Shown: in pieces, positions 25,390 through 34,097 of the stretch | Layout of the letters: each line of letters starts with the position of its first letter | Numbering within the stretch: position 1 is the first letter of the stretch | Source: Actinoplanes sp. KI2 | GTDB taxonomy: Bacteria; Actinomycetota; Actinomycetes; Mycobacteriales; Micromonosporaceae | Assembly: GCF_025630775.1 (NCBI RefSeq) | Contig: NZ_JAOSZE010000038.1 | Span: 1 to 64,000 of the forward strand | Direction of reading: 5' to 3' | Length of the DNA stretch: 64,000 nt | Notes under the pieces: model-generated | Database searches by the model: none | What the model saw: the letters and a program-made list of their open reading frames with translations, nothing else | What the model was told of the DNA's origin: nothing | Translations under genes and position numbers: made by a program

Positions 25390-26511
25390 ATGAAGCCCCA
25401 TGAAGACGAGTCGAAGACCGCCACCGCCGTCCCGGAAGACTCGCCGGAAGCCGCCGACGCGCGTGCCCGGGGCGCCGAGGACTTCCGTCTCGAAGCGGCG
25501 ACCACCACCCGGACCGGCCCGGACACCGGCGAGATAGGCCGGACGGTGCCGCCCGACGCCGGCCCGAGATCGCCGGCCGGGCTGCGCGGCAAGGGCATCC
25601 TCGCCGCGATCAAGCGGACCTTCAAGCAGTTCTCCGAGGACAACATCTCCGACTGGGCGGCCGCGCTCACCTACTACGGGGTGCTCTCGATCTTCCCGGG
25701 GGCGCTGGTCCTCGTGTCGATCCTCGGGTTCCTCAACTCGAACGGCCGGCAGACCGTGCAGGACACGATCAAGGACCTGACCGGGAACAAGCAGATCCAG
25801 GACCTGACCGGCACCGTGCTCAGCCAGGTCAACGGCTCGGGCAAGGCGAGCTTCGCGGCGATCCTCGGCATCGTGATCGCCTTCTGGTCGGCCTCCGGCT
25901 ACATCGCGGCCTTCATGCGCGCCTCGAACGCCGTCTACGACGTGCCGGAGGGCCGGCCGATCTGGAAGACGCTGCCGATCCGGGTCGGCGTCACCGCGGT
26001 GGTCGGCGTGATGCTGATCGTCTCGGCGTTCATCGTGGTCTTCACCGGCAATCTGGCCCAGGTGGTCGGCCAGAAGCTCGGCTTCGGCGGTGTCGCCGTC
26101 ACCGTGTGGGGCATCGCCAAGTGGCCGGTGCTGGTGGTCCTGGTCAGCCTGATGTTCGCGATCCTCTACTGGGCCTCGCCGAACGCGAAGACCGGCGGCT
26201 TCCGCTGGGTCAGCCCGGGCGGGATCTTCGCGGTCGTGCTCTGGCTGGTCGCCTCCGCCGCGTTCGCGATCTACCTCGGCAACTTCGCCAACTACGACAA
26301 GACGTACGGCACGCTCGGCGGCGTCATCGCCTTCCTGGTCTGGCTCTGGATCTCCAACATCGCGATCCTGCTCGGCGCCGAGCTCGACGCGGAGCTGGAA
26401 CGCGGCCGGGCGATCGCGGCCGGCCACGACCCCGCCGACGAGCCGTTCCTCGAGCTGCGCGACTCGCGGAAACTGAAGAAGGGCAGCGAGAAAGGCCTCA
26501 CTGTGGACTGA
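25390..26511 (+). CDS. YihY/BrkB family membrane protein
   Basis: A 373-residue protein preceded by GAGGAGA. An acidic, disordered N-terminus of about 65 residues leads into the YihY domain with about six transmembrane helices (starting FSEDNISDWAAALTYYGVLSIFPGALVLVSILGF). The conserved FWSASGYIAAFMRASNAVYDV near residue 165 and TYGTLGGVIAFLVWLWISNIAILLGAELDAEL near residue 320 are diagnostic. The old name RNase BN is a misannotation for this family; the true role is unknown, possibly envelope transport. It diverges from the sugar operon. Confidence 0.9.
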   Translation: MKPHEDESKTATAVPEDSPEAADARARGAEDFRLEAATTTRTGPDTGEIGRTVPPDAGPRSPAGLRGKGILAAIKRTFKQFSEDNISDWAAALTYYGVLSIFPGALVLVSILGFLNSNGRQTVQDTIKDLTGNKQIQDLTGTVLSQVNGSGKASFAAILGIVIAFWSASGYIAAFMRASNAVYDVPEGRPIWKTLPIRVGVTAVVGVMLIVSAFIVVFTGNLAQVVGQKLGFGGVAVTVWGIAKWPVLVVLVSLMFAILYWASPNAKTGGFRWVSPGGIFAVVLWLVASAAFAIYLGNFANYDKTYGTLGGVIAFLVWLWISNIAILLGAELDAELERGRAIAAGHDPADEPFLELRDSRKLKKGSEKGLTVD

Positions 26512-26708
26512 CCGACCCGAGGCCCGCCGATCGCGTGCGTTGGACCCATGGTCACCGCTGAGTTACCGTTAAGGTCGGACATCATGGCGGCAAACCTTCC
26601 GAGTCGGCGGTTAGGGTGTCCAACCCGACGGGTTCGCATCGGCCCTGTCGTCCTCCCGCTCCGGGCCCGGCTCGGGGCGGGAGTGTCGGGTCCGGCCACA
26701 TCGGCCGA

Positions 26709-27248
26709 TCAGTCCGGTGGCTCCGTCGCTCGCTGCGCGGCCAGCACGAGTTCGTCGGTCAGCTCGATCACGGCGGGCAGGTTCACCGGGGTGCCCGCGT
26801 CGTAGCGCACCGACCAGGTCAGCCCGTTCCGCCCCGGCACCCGGCGGCCGACCACCCGCACCCCGCCCACGTTCAGCTGGTGATGCGACGTGTACGCCAC
26901 CGACTTCGTCACCCGGGTACGCACCTGATCGGGTAGCTCACCGGGCTCGAGCAGCAGGAAGCCCGCCACCGGCCCGTCCACCAGCACGAGGTAGTCGTCC
27001 CGCTCCTCGGCCACCTCGGCCGGCGTGATCCGCAGCTCCCGCCCCGACCACGCCGCCTTGTGGATCTGATGCCAGCCCAGCCGCTTCGCCGCGGCTTGTC
27101 CCGAGCCGGGCAGCCACAGCCCGAAGTTCGTGGCGACCATCGCCTTGTCCTCGCCGACCCCGGCCCAGGTCAACACCCGCTCCTCGGGTTCGAGAGCGGG
27201 CTTCAACGCCGCGGGCAGCTTGGCTCGCCGCCGAAGAAAAATCCCCAT
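26709..27248 (-). CDS. Conserved hypothetical protein downstream of dnaG
   Basis: A 179-residue soluble protein of unknown function, starting MGIFLRRRAKLPAALKPALEPEERVLTWAG. It looks like a PH-like or beta-sandwich fold: alternating strands such as VATNFGLWLPG, RELRITPAEV and YLVLVDGPVAGFLLLEPG, then a helical tail. The region upstream is a three-copy 45-bp repeat. Each copy contains a G-rich ribosome-like site and an in-frame ATG, so the open frame extends through all copies without a stop (15 residues each). I annotate the innermost ATG; the real start may vary. It is the gene after dnaG on the same strand. Confidence 0.7.
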   Translation of the reverse strand: MGIFLRRRAKLPAALKPALEPEERVLTWAGVGEDKAMVATNFGLWLPGSGQAAAKRLGWHQIHKAAWSGRELRITPAEVAEERDDYLVLVDGPVAGFLLLEPGELPDQVRTRVTKSVAYTSHHQLNVGGVRVVGRRVPGRNGLTWSVRYDAGTPVNLPAVIELTDELVLAAQRATEPPD

Positions 27249-27377
27249 CCAACCACCCCACCGCCGCCCTTGACCTGACTGAAGACTCCCCATCCAACCA
27301 CCCCACCGCCGCCCTTGACCTGACTGAAGACTCCCCATCCAACCACCCCACCGCCGCCCTTGACCTGACTGAAGACT
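27243..27377. repeat. Three identical 45-bp tandem repeats
   Basis: Units 27243-27287, 27288-27332 and 27333-27377 are identical. The array fills the whole gap between the dnaG stop codon (first base shared with the array) and the start of the next gene. On the minus strand each unit reads through GGGCGG, CGGTGGGG, TGGTTGG and ATGGGG, giving a start codon preceded by a strong purine-rich site and a G-quadruplex-prone run. The unit is 15 codons, so reading frame is kept. Confidence 0.95.
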
Positions 27378-30190
27378 CACAGTCCGCCTGCCGCCTGTTC
27401 GCGTAACGCGCGCGCCTGCTGTTCCAGCGAGAAGAGCTCCCCGGCCAGCGCCAGGTACTCATCCTTGTGCGCCACCGGGTTCACCCGCTGCACCTTCGAC
27501 TTCAGATCACGAATCCGGGTGGTCACCGAGCCCATCTGCAGCCGGGCCAGCGTGATCTGCACATAGCGCGGGTCGACCACGCCGTCCACGTGCAGCGGCT
27601 CCACCGACAGCTCCGAGATCAGGCCCTTGCCGGCCAGGTCGTCGCAGGAGTCGCGTACCTTCTCGATCCACACCACCCCGCCGGCCGAGACCGACTGCAC
27701 GCCGCCGGCCTCCTGAATCGCCGTACGGATCGCCTCGTACACGCCGTCGCCGTAGTTCTCCGGGCCGACCGAGTCGAACATCGGGCCGGCCAGCACCGGT
27801 TCCTGCAGGGCCAGCTTGAGCGATTCCCGCTCGACCTGCCGCTGCGGTGCCTCGACGGTACGGGAAGCCGGCCGGGCCTCCGGCGCCTCGCCGCGTAGCG
27901 CCGAGTTCACCGCCCGATGCACCGGCTCCAGGTCCATCCCCAGATCACCGGCGAGCTTCCGGGCGTACTCAGGTCGCTTCTCCCGGTCTTTGATCTTGGC
28001 TACCAGCGGCGCGGCCCGGCGCATCGCCTCGACCCGCCCCTCGACCGTGTCCAGATCGAAGCGGGCGATCGTGTGTCGCAGCGCGAAGTCGACCAGCGGC
28101 TCGCGCCCGGCGATCATGTCGCGCACCGCGAGGTCGCCCTTGGCCAGCCGCAGCTCGCAAGGGTCCATGTTGTCCGGACTGACCGCGATGAAGGTACGCC
28201 CGACGAACCGCTGATCCTCCTCGAAGGCCCGCAGCGCCGCCTTCTGCCCGGCCGCGTCGCCGTCGAAGGTGTAGATGATCTCGCCGGTGAAGCTGTCGCT
28301 GTCCATCAGCAGCCGGCGCAGCACCCCGATGTGATCGACGCCGAACGCCGTGCCGCAGGTCGCCACCGCCGTCGGCTCGCCGGCCTCGTGACAGGCCATC
28401 ACGTCGGTGTACCCCTCGACGATCACCGCCCGGCCGCGCTTGGCGATCTCCCGTTTGGCCTGGTCGATGCCGTAGAGCACGTGCGACTTCTTGTACAGCG
28501 GCGACTCGGGCGTGTTCAGGTATTTCGGCCCGTCGTCGTCGTCGAACAGCTTCCGCGCCCCGAACCCGATCACGTCCCCGGTCAGGTCCTTGATCGGCCA
28601 CAGCAGACGCCGCCGGAACCGGTCGATCAGCGACCCGGACCGGGCCGGCTTGGTGAGCCCGGCCGAGTTCAGCTCCTCGGCGGTGAAGCCCTTCTGCCGC
28701 AGGTGCTTGGCGAGCGCGTCCCACGAGTCGGGGGCGAACCCGCACCCGTACCGCTCGGCGGCGTCCCGCCCGAAGCCGCGCTGGGCGAGGAACTCGCGAG
28801 CCTTGCGCGCGCCGGGCGTGCCGAGCTGGTCGCGATAGAACTCGGCGGCGGCCACGTGGGCGGCGAGCAGCCGCTGCCTGTGCCCGGCCTGCGGCCGCGG
28901 TGCGCTCGGCGAGTTGTCCGTCTCGTACCGAAGCTGAATGCCGGCCCGCGAGGCCAGCCGCTCAATCGACTCGATGAACGACAGATGCTCGGCATCCATC
29001 AGGAACTTGATCGCGTCCCCGCCCTGGCCACAGCCGTGGCAGTTGCCGGTGAGGATGTTGTCCTCAAGCACGAACGCATGCGTGCCCTCGACGACGGGGC
29101 AGAACACCTCCTCCACTTCACCGTGGTCCTCGATCGACTCGACCACCCAGCCACGCCGCTCGTATTTCTTGCGGGTAGCAGTGAACCTCTCCCGATGAGC
29201 GGAGATGAGGAAGAAATCGTCCGGAATGTCCTCACCCATGAGAGTGAGCCGATACATCGGCCCGGTGTAACCCTCAAAACCGGTACGGATGTACTCGCGG
29301 ATGCCGAACGTGCCGACGCCGATGCGCGTGCAGAGATCGCGGACGTACTCCAGGTGCTCCCGCTTCGCCGAGTTGAGCGAGATGCAGCCATCGGCGGCGA
29401 CGTCGCCATCGGCCGCGAAATAGCCGGCCAGCCAGCCGAAAAGGTAGGACAACGATTCGGTGAGCGGCGGAAGATCCGTCTTGAAGTATGCCGGAAGATC
29501 GGTAACAACGATCTTGCCGTCGGATACGTACGTCTCGCTAAGGGGGAACCACTTCAGCAGCTCACGGTCTTTGCCACCGTAGAGCAGCGCGACGCTGCCC
29601 TTGTTGAACAGCGTGCCGTCGCCGAAAACGATCCCGCGCGCCACGCCGAACGGCGACGGCGCGAGCGATTGCCCACCGTCGCGGGTCTTGAGTGCGCGCG
29701 GAAAGACGTGCGCCAACCGATCACCGGCGCGAAGCTCGGCCGTCGTGCGTTCCACCCGCTTCTCGGCGCCGCCGCTCCGCTTCCGGATGAACCACCGATG
29801 GTTCAGCGTCGTGCGGATGGTCTTCTTCAGTCCATTGCGCGAAAGGTGCAAATGCACGACGGGCTGCTCGCCGAACGAGTAGAACGGCGCCTCGACGAAC
29901 CCCCCATGCGTCGTGATCACTCGATGCCGGCCGCCGGCTAGTTCGCGGATCTCGCGAATGCCCTGGTCGGTGATGACTCGCGTCTCGCCGGCCAGGCAGT
30001 AGTACACGTTGCGCGCCGGGGCGACCGTGAAGGACGGCGTCTTCTCGTCGTGGAAGGGGCACAGCCCCTTCAGGTTGCCGCCGCCCGCGGGCCGCAACGT
30101 CACCGACTCGCCGATGATGTCGGCGATCGACGTCCGGTCCCGGACCAGCGCGATGTCTTCGTCCTTGACCCTGCCCGCCACGGCAAACAT
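27377..30190 (-). CDS. dnaG: DNA primase DnaG containing an intein
   Basis: A 937-residue precursor; removing the intein (residues 65-383) leaves a 618-residue primase of normal size. Residues 40-64 plus 384-400 are the CHC2 zinc finger, with ligands C44 and H47 before the intein and C384 and C387 after it. The N-terminal core follows, then the TOPRIM domain (GRAVIVEGYTDVMACHEAGE and YTFDGDAAGQKAALRAFE), and a C-terminal helicase-binding region. It synthesises RNA primers at the replication fork with DnaB. The start lies 11 bases after the dgt stop, with GAGG close to the ATG. Without splicing the zinc finger is split, so activity should depend on intein excision (inference). Confidence 0.95.
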   Translation of the reverse strand: MFAVAGRVKDEDIALVRDRTSIADIIGESVTLRPAGGGNLKGLCPFHDEKTPSFTVAPARNVYYCLAGETRVITDQGIREIRELAGGRHRVITTHGGFVEAPFYSFGEQPVVHLHLSRNGLKKTIRTTLNHRWFIRKRSGGAEKRVERTTAELRAGDRLAHVFPRALKTRDGGQSLAPSPFGVARGIVFGDGTLFNKGSVALLYGGKDRELLKWFPLSETYVSDGKIVVTDLPAYFKTDLPPLTESLSYLFGWLAGYFAADGDVAADGCISLNSAKREHLEYVRDLCTRIGVGTFGIREYIRTGFEGYTGPMYRLTLMGEDIPDDFFLISAHRERFTATRKKYERRGWVVESIEDHGEVEEVFCPVVEGTHAFVLEDNILTGNCHGCGQGGDAIKFLMDAEHLSFIESIERLASRAGIQLRYETDNSPSAPRPQAGHRQRLLAAHVAAAEFYRDQLGTPGARKAREFLAQRGFGRDAAERYGCGFAPDSWDALAKHLRQKGFTAEELNSAGLTKPARSGSLIDRFRRRLLWPIKDLTGDVIGFGARKLFDDDDGPKYLNTPESPLYKKSHVLYGIDQAKREIAKRGRAVIVEGYTDVMACHEAGEPTAVATCGTAFGVDHIGVLRRLLMDSDSFTGEIIYTFDGDAAGQKAALRAFEEDQRFVGRTFIAVSPDNMDPCELRLAKGDLAVRDMIAGREPLVDFALRHTIARFDLDTVEGRVEAMRRAAPLVAKIKDREKRPEYARKLAGDLGMDLEPVHRAVNSALRGEAPEARPASRTVEAPQRQVERESLKLALQEPVLAGPMFDSVGPENYGDGVYEAIRTAIQEAGGVQSVSAGGVVWIEKVRDSCDDLAGKGLISELSVEPLHVDGVVDPRYVQITLARLQMGSVTTRIRDLKSKVQRVNPVAHKDEYLALAGELFSLEQQARALREQAAGGL
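29042..29998 (-). other. Intein (LAGLIDADG type) inserted in DnaG zinc finger
   Basis: A 319-residue in-frame insertion encoding DnaG residues 65-383. It begins with Cys1 (CLAGETRVITDQGIREI, splicing block A). Block B is TTLNHRW with the TxxH motif. Two dodecapeptide motifs of a homing endonuclease follow: ARGIVFGDGTL (residues 184-194) and LFGWLAGYFAADGD (250-263). It ends VLEDNILTGN with terminal Asn383, followed by Cys384 as the +1 extein residue. The flanks join as NVYY-CHGCGQGG, a perfect CHC2 zinc finger. The penultimate residue is Gly rather than the usual His. Class 1 splicing chemistry and an active or recently active endonuclease are inferred from these motifs. Confidence 0.95.
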
Positions 30191-30201
30191 CTTGCCTCGC
30201 G

Positions 30202-31416
30202 TCAGGCCCGCGCCGCCACCAGGGTCCGGTGCCAGTCGACGGCGGCGTGATCGGTGAGCGACGCCACCTGGTCGATCACCACGCGTAGTGCCGCCGCGTC
30301 ACTCTCCGCGGCTTCGAAGAGCGGCCGAAAAACCACGTCCAAACCCTCGGGTGTACGCACGAGAGCGTCCACAAGCTCGACAAGGATCGTCCGCTGCTGC
30401 TCGTACCAACTCTCCGCGGCCCGTGTGCGCATCACGTAGCGCAATGCCATGCCCTTCAGCAGCGCGCACTGATTACGCACGGTTCGCGGGACGATGAGAT
30501 CGGCGTCGTAGCGGCGTACCGGCTCGACGCCGTACCGGCTCTGCGTCGCGCCGACCGCGGAGGCGACGAACCGGCCGGTCAGGATGCTGGTCATCCGTTT
30601 GAGGGTGACCTGGGCCCGGTGGGTGCCGTCGTAGTCGGCGACCGGAACCACCGCCGGATCGGCGAGCAGCTGGTCGAGGGCGGCGGCGAGCGCGGCGGCC
30701 GGCTCGTCGGAGTAGGTGGCGGCAACGTCGGCGCAGAGCTCGGCGCGCTCGGCCGGGTCGTCGAGCAGCGGGCGCAAGGTGAGGTAGCCGCCGTGCACGC
30801 CGTCCTCCACGTCGTGCACGGAGTACGCGACGTCGTCGGCCCAGTCCATCACCTGGGCCTCGAGGCACCGGCGCTCGCCGAGGCCGTCGAGGCGCAGCCA
30901 GTCGAAGACCGGCCGGTCATCGGCGTACACGCCGAACTTGCGGGTGCCGGGCTTGCGCGGCCAGGGATATTTGCTGCACGCGTCGAGGGAGGCGCGGGTG
31001 AGGTTGAGACCGCCGCCGGGGACCTTGGCCTCGAGCCGGGTGAGCACGCGGAGGGTCTGCGCGTTGCCCTCGAAGCCGCCGCAGGGCTCGGCGACCTCGT
31101 CGAGGGCGGTCTCGCCGTTGTGGCCGAAGGGCGGGTGACCGAGGTCGTGGGCGAGCCCGGCGACGTCGACGACGTCCGGGTCGCAGCCGAGCCGGGCGCC
31201 CATCTCGCGGGAGATCTGGGCGACCTCGAGGGAGTGGGTCAATCGCGTACGCAGAAAATCGTCGGACCCGGCCGTGTGCACCTGGGTCTTGGCCGCCAGC
31301 CGGCGGAACCCGGCCGAGTGCAGCACCCGGGCCCGGTCTCGCTCGTAAGGGGTCCTTCCGTAGCCGCTGTCCTTCGTCGGTTCGGGTATCCACCGTTGGG
31401 CGTCGAGCGCCGTCAT
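30202..31416 (-). CDS. dgt: Deoxyguanosinetriphosphate triphosphohydrolase
   Basis: A 404-residue HD-domain enzyme that hydrolyses dNTPs to deoxynucleoside plus triphosphate. HD motifs are clear: FRRLAAKTQVH and RLTHSLEVAQI (metal His, near residues 38-65), then LAHDLGHPPFGHNGE near residue 88 and MDWADDVAYSVHDVEDG near 190. It starts MTALDAQRWIPEPT. It is immediately upstream of dnaG with an 11-base gap, a dgt-dnaG arrangement widely conserved in actinobacteria. It may adjust dNTP pools for replication. Confidence 0.95.
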   Translation of the reverse strand: MTALDAQRWIPEPTKDSGYGRTPYERDRARVLHSAGFRRLAAKTQVHTAGSDDFLRTRLTHSLEVAQISREMGARLGCDPDVVDVAGLAHDLGHPPFGHNGETALDEVAEPCGGFEGNAQTLRVLTRLEAKVPGGGLNLTRASLDACSKYPWPRKPGTRKFGVYADDRPVFDWLRLDGLGERRCLEAQVMDWADDVAYSVHDVEDGVHGGYLTLRPLLDDPAERAELCADVAATYSDEPAAALAAALDQLLADPAVVPVADYDGTHRAQVTLKRMTSILTGRFVASAVGATQSRYGVEPVRRYDADLIVPRTVRNQCALLKGMALRYVMRTRAAESWYEQQRTILVELVDALVRTPEGLDVVFRPLFEAAESDAAALRVVIDQVASLTDHAAVDWHRTLVAARA

Positions 31417-31460
31417 GATCTCAGCCTAAGCGTCCCGTCCCGGATGCCGATGTAGTAGCC

Positions 31461-33047
31461 GTGGAGTCCGATTCGAGGTCCCGGGGTATCGCGATCGTCA
31501 CCCGCCTCAAGGTCATGATCGTGGCCGGGCTGGTCTCCGTCGGCTTGGTCGTGGGCTTCGCGCTCTACAGCTCGTCTACGCAGGCCGACGCCAGCCGGGA
31601 GATGGCCCGGGTCAGTGACGGCATGAGCAACCAGTGGAACGCGGACATGATGCACGACGCGCTGCGGGCGGACGTGATGTCGGCGCTGTACGCGACCAGC
31701 GACGCGCAGCGCCAAGCGTACGGCGTGGACGAGGTCACCGACCACGCGAAGACGATCCTCCAGATGTACGACGCGGCGGCGGCCGACGCCCCGGCCGACC
31801 TGCAGGCGCAGTACGCCGAGGTGCGACCGCGCCTGGTCGCCTACGCGGACGCCGCGACGTCGCTGGTGGCGACCGCCGCCACCGATCCGGCCAAGGCCAA
31901 GTCGCAGCTCGACGGATATCTCGCGGTCTACTCGGAGCTCGAGGAGAAGCTCGGCGGGCTGGACGACGCGATGCTCAAGGCGGTCGAGGCTTCCAGCGCC
32001 AACGGCAACGCGAAGGGCCGCAACAGCGACTGGATCATCGTGCTGGCCGGCCTGGCGGGCGCGGCGATCACCCTGCTGGTCGGCTTGCAGACGCTGCGGG
32101 CGATCCGCCGGCCGCTGCGCGAGATGCTGACCGGCCTGCGGGCGGCCGAGGGCTGCGACCTGACCGCGCAGGTGCCGGTGCTGCGCCGGGACGAGCTGGG
32201 CGAGATGGCCATGGCGCTGAACGGCGCGATGAGCGCGCTGCGCGAGACCGTGGCGGCGACCGCGGCGCGGGTGGGGACGCTGTCGGCGGCGAGCGTGGAT
32301 CTGCGGACGCTGGCCGGCAACCTGGACTCGTCGGCCGAGCAGACGTTGACGCAGGCGCGCAGCGCGGACACGGCGTCGCAGAACGTGGCGTCGGCGGTGA
32401 GCGACATGTCGAGCGCGACCGAGGAGATGGCCTCGTCGATCCGGGAGATCTCCCGGCAGACGACCACGGCCACCGCGACGACCAGCGAGGCGAACCGGAA
32501 CGCGGCGGCCACGGCGGCGGCGGTGGCCCGGCTCAGCGAGGCCAGCCGGGAGATCGGCGACATCGTCCAGCTGATCACGAACATCGCCGAGCAGACGAAC
32601 CTGCTGGCGCTGAACGCGACGATCGAGGCGGCCCGGGCCGGCGAGGCCGGTAAGGGGTTCGCGGTGGTCGCCACCGAGGTCAAGGACCTGGCGCAGGAGA
32701 CCGCGCAGGCGACCGCGGACATCACCGCGAAGATCTCGGCGATCCAGGAGATGACCACGGGCACCGCGGACGCGATCGCGGCGATCACCGCGGTGATCGA
32801 GCAGATCGACGACGGTCAGCGGACGATCTCGGCGGCGGTCGAGCAGCAGTCGGCGACCACCGACCTGATGGGGCGCAACGTGGGCGAGGTGTCGGCGGCG
32901 GCCGCCGAGATCCGGAGCACGGTGTCGACCATCGCCCAGTCGACGGAATCGACGGCCGAGGGCGCCAACACCACCCGCGGCTCCGCCGAGCTGGTTAGCT
33001 CGGCCGCCGGGGAGATCCAGACGCTGATCAGCCGCTTCCGCTACTGA
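31461..33047 (+). CDS. Methyl-accepting chemotaxis protein
   Basis: A 528-residue chemoreceptor starting at GTG (MESDSRSRGIAIVTRLKVM). Transmembrane helix 1 spans about residues 15-38. An extracytoplasmic four-helix sensor of about 150 residues follows, then helix 2 at about 192-212 (DWIIVLAGLAGAAITLLVGL) and a HAMP domain (RPLREMLTGLRAAEGCDLTAQVPVLRRDELGEMA). The signalling domain has the conserved tip EQTNLLALNATIEAARAGEAGKGFAVVA. No CheW, CheA or methyltransferase genes are in the window, so it must signal to a distant array. A three-copy 18-bp repeat covers its stop codon. Confidence 0.95.
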   Translation: MESDSRSRGIAIVTRLKVMIVAGLVSVGLVVGFALYSSSTQADASREMARVSDGMSNQWNADMMHDALRADVMSALYATSDAQRQAYGVDEVTDHAKTILQMYDAAAADAPADLQAQYAEVRPRLVAYADAATSLVATAATDPAKAKSQLDGYLAVYSELEEKLGGLDDAMLKAVEASSANGNAKGRNSDWIIVLAGLAGAAITLLVGLQTLRAIRRPLREMLTGLRAAEGCDLTAQVPVLRRDELGEMAMALNGAMSALRETVAATAARVGTLSAASVDLRTLAGNLDSSAEQTLTQARSADTASQNVASAVSDMSSATEEMASSIREISRQTTTATATTSEANRNAAATAAAVARLSEASREIGDIVQLITNIAEQTNLLALNATIEAARAGEAGKGFAVVATEVKDLAQETAQATADITAKISAIQEMTTGTADAIAAITAVIEQIDDGQRTISAAVEQQSATTDLMGRNVGEVSAAAAEIRSTVSTIAQSTESTAEGANTTRGSAELVSSAAGEIQTLISRFRY

Positions 33048-33086
33048 GAACGCTTCCGCTGCTGAGACCGTTTCCGCTACTGAGAT
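33033..33086. repeat. Three-copy 18-bp repeat spanning the MCP stop codon
   Basis: Units 33033-33050, 33051-33068 and 33069-33086 are near-identical copies of CGCTTCCGCTACTGAGAA. The first copy contains the last codons and TGA of the chemoreceptor; the other two repeat the sequence, including TGA, downstream. The array runs into the last codons of the convergent VOC gene (stop at 33077). Confidence 0.85.
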
Positions 33087-33433
33087 CGGCGGGGGGCGAG
33101 CACGCAGAACTCGTTGCCCTCCGGGTCGGCGAGCACCACCCAGGACACGTCGCCCTGGCCGATGTCCACCGGGCGGGCGCCCATGTCGACCAGCCGCTCG
33201 ACCTCCGCCTCCTGATCCTCCGGGCGCAGGTCGAGGTGCAGGCGGTTCTTCCCGGTCTTGGGATCGGGGCAGGCGCCGAAGAGCAGGCCGGGCAGTTCGC
33301 CGGGGGAACGACGGATCTCCACCTCGTCCGGCGCCTCGTGCACGATCACGTACCCGAGCGCCTCGGCCCACCATCGGGCCAGGCGATGTGGATCGTCGGC
33401 GTCCACGACGACCTGTTCCCAGCTGATCGGCAT
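33077..33433 (-). CDS. VOC (glyoxalase-like) family protein
   Basis: A 118-residue single vicinal-oxygen-chelate domain. WEQVVVDADDPHRLARWWAEALGY opens the first beta-alpha-beta unit; RLHLDLRPEDQEAEVERLVDMGA and VLADPEGNEFCVLAPR complete the second. A His in LHLDL and a Glu in EGNEFC occupy the usual metal-ligand positions. Members include dioxygenases, isomerases and resistance proteins; this type (Glyoxalase_6) is mostly uncharacterised. The GGAGGC-like sequence upstream supports the ATG at 33433. Confidence 0.88.
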   Translation of the reverse strand: MPISWEQVVVDADDPHRLARWWAEALGYVIVHEAPDEVEIRRSPGELPGLLFGACPDPKTGKNRLHLDLRPEDQEAEVERLVDMGARPVDIGQGDVSWVVLADPEGNEFCVLAPRRSQ

Positions 33434-33681
33434 GTGGCCGCCTCCTTATCGAAAAGTGACGATCATGTTACGCGCATCGGGCCGGAGCGACCCGCCTCCA
33501 GCCCTCACGAGGATGCGGGTTCTCCGCGCCGTCCGTAGGACCAGACGCCGGTAGCGACAGAGCCGCACAGCGGGTGCGACTGAGACCCCGGGGGTCGCCG
33601 CAGGATGGCCCCCGGTGACGGCGAGGAACACGGGACGCCGTCGAGGTTCCCAGCGCTGCGGAGGCAGACCAAGGGGTAGAG

Positions 33682-34062
33682 GTGCCCGGCGTCGATCACT
33701 GTTTGCAGGAGGCCATGGCGATCCCTGGCGCGGTCGGCGCCAGCATCGTCGACTACACCACAGGCTTCCCCGTCGCCACGACGGGAGCCGCACCGAACGA
33801 CGACCACGAGGCCGCCGCCGCCGGCACGGCCGAAGTGGTCCAGGCCGCGAACAGCCGCTCGCTGTTCGTCTCGGCCGTCCCGCACGACCTGCTCGAAGAT
33901 CTGATCATCACGACCGCGGGCGGCTATCACCTGCTACGGCCGGTGCACACCGACTTCGACGGCCGGCTGGTCCTCTACGTCTGGCTCGACCGCGTGCTGG
34001 GGAACCTCGCGGTGGCTCGTCGCCGGATGCAGAAGCTGGCCGACGACCTGGTCGCCATCTGA
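33682..34062 (+). CDS. Roadblock/LC7-like protein 1
   Basis: A 126-residue single-domain protein starting at GTG, 5 bases after AAGGGG. It has the helix-strand-strand-helix pattern of roadblock/LC7 proteins: CLQEAMAIPGAVGASIVDYTTGFPVAT, then ANSRSLFVSAVPHDLLEDLIITTAGGYHLLRPV, and a final helix NLAVARRRMQKLADDL. It aligns end to end with the protein at 35818 (both have xxAxGxxIVDxxxG, LEDxLIT, YHxxRP and NLAxAR), so the two are paralogues. Roadblock proteins usually dimerise and regulate small GTPases, but no MglA-type GTPase gene is nearby. It is the first of four genes in one direction. Confidence 0.7.
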   Translation: MPGVDHCLQEAMAIPGAVGASIVDYTTGFPVATTGAAPNDDHEAAAAGTAEVVQAANSRSLFVSAVPHDLLEDLIITTAGGYHLLRPVHTDFDGRLVLYVWLDRVLGNLAVARRRMQKLADDLVAI

Positions 34063-34097
34063 ACCTCGACATCTCACCGGAAAGAGATGGAGAACGT

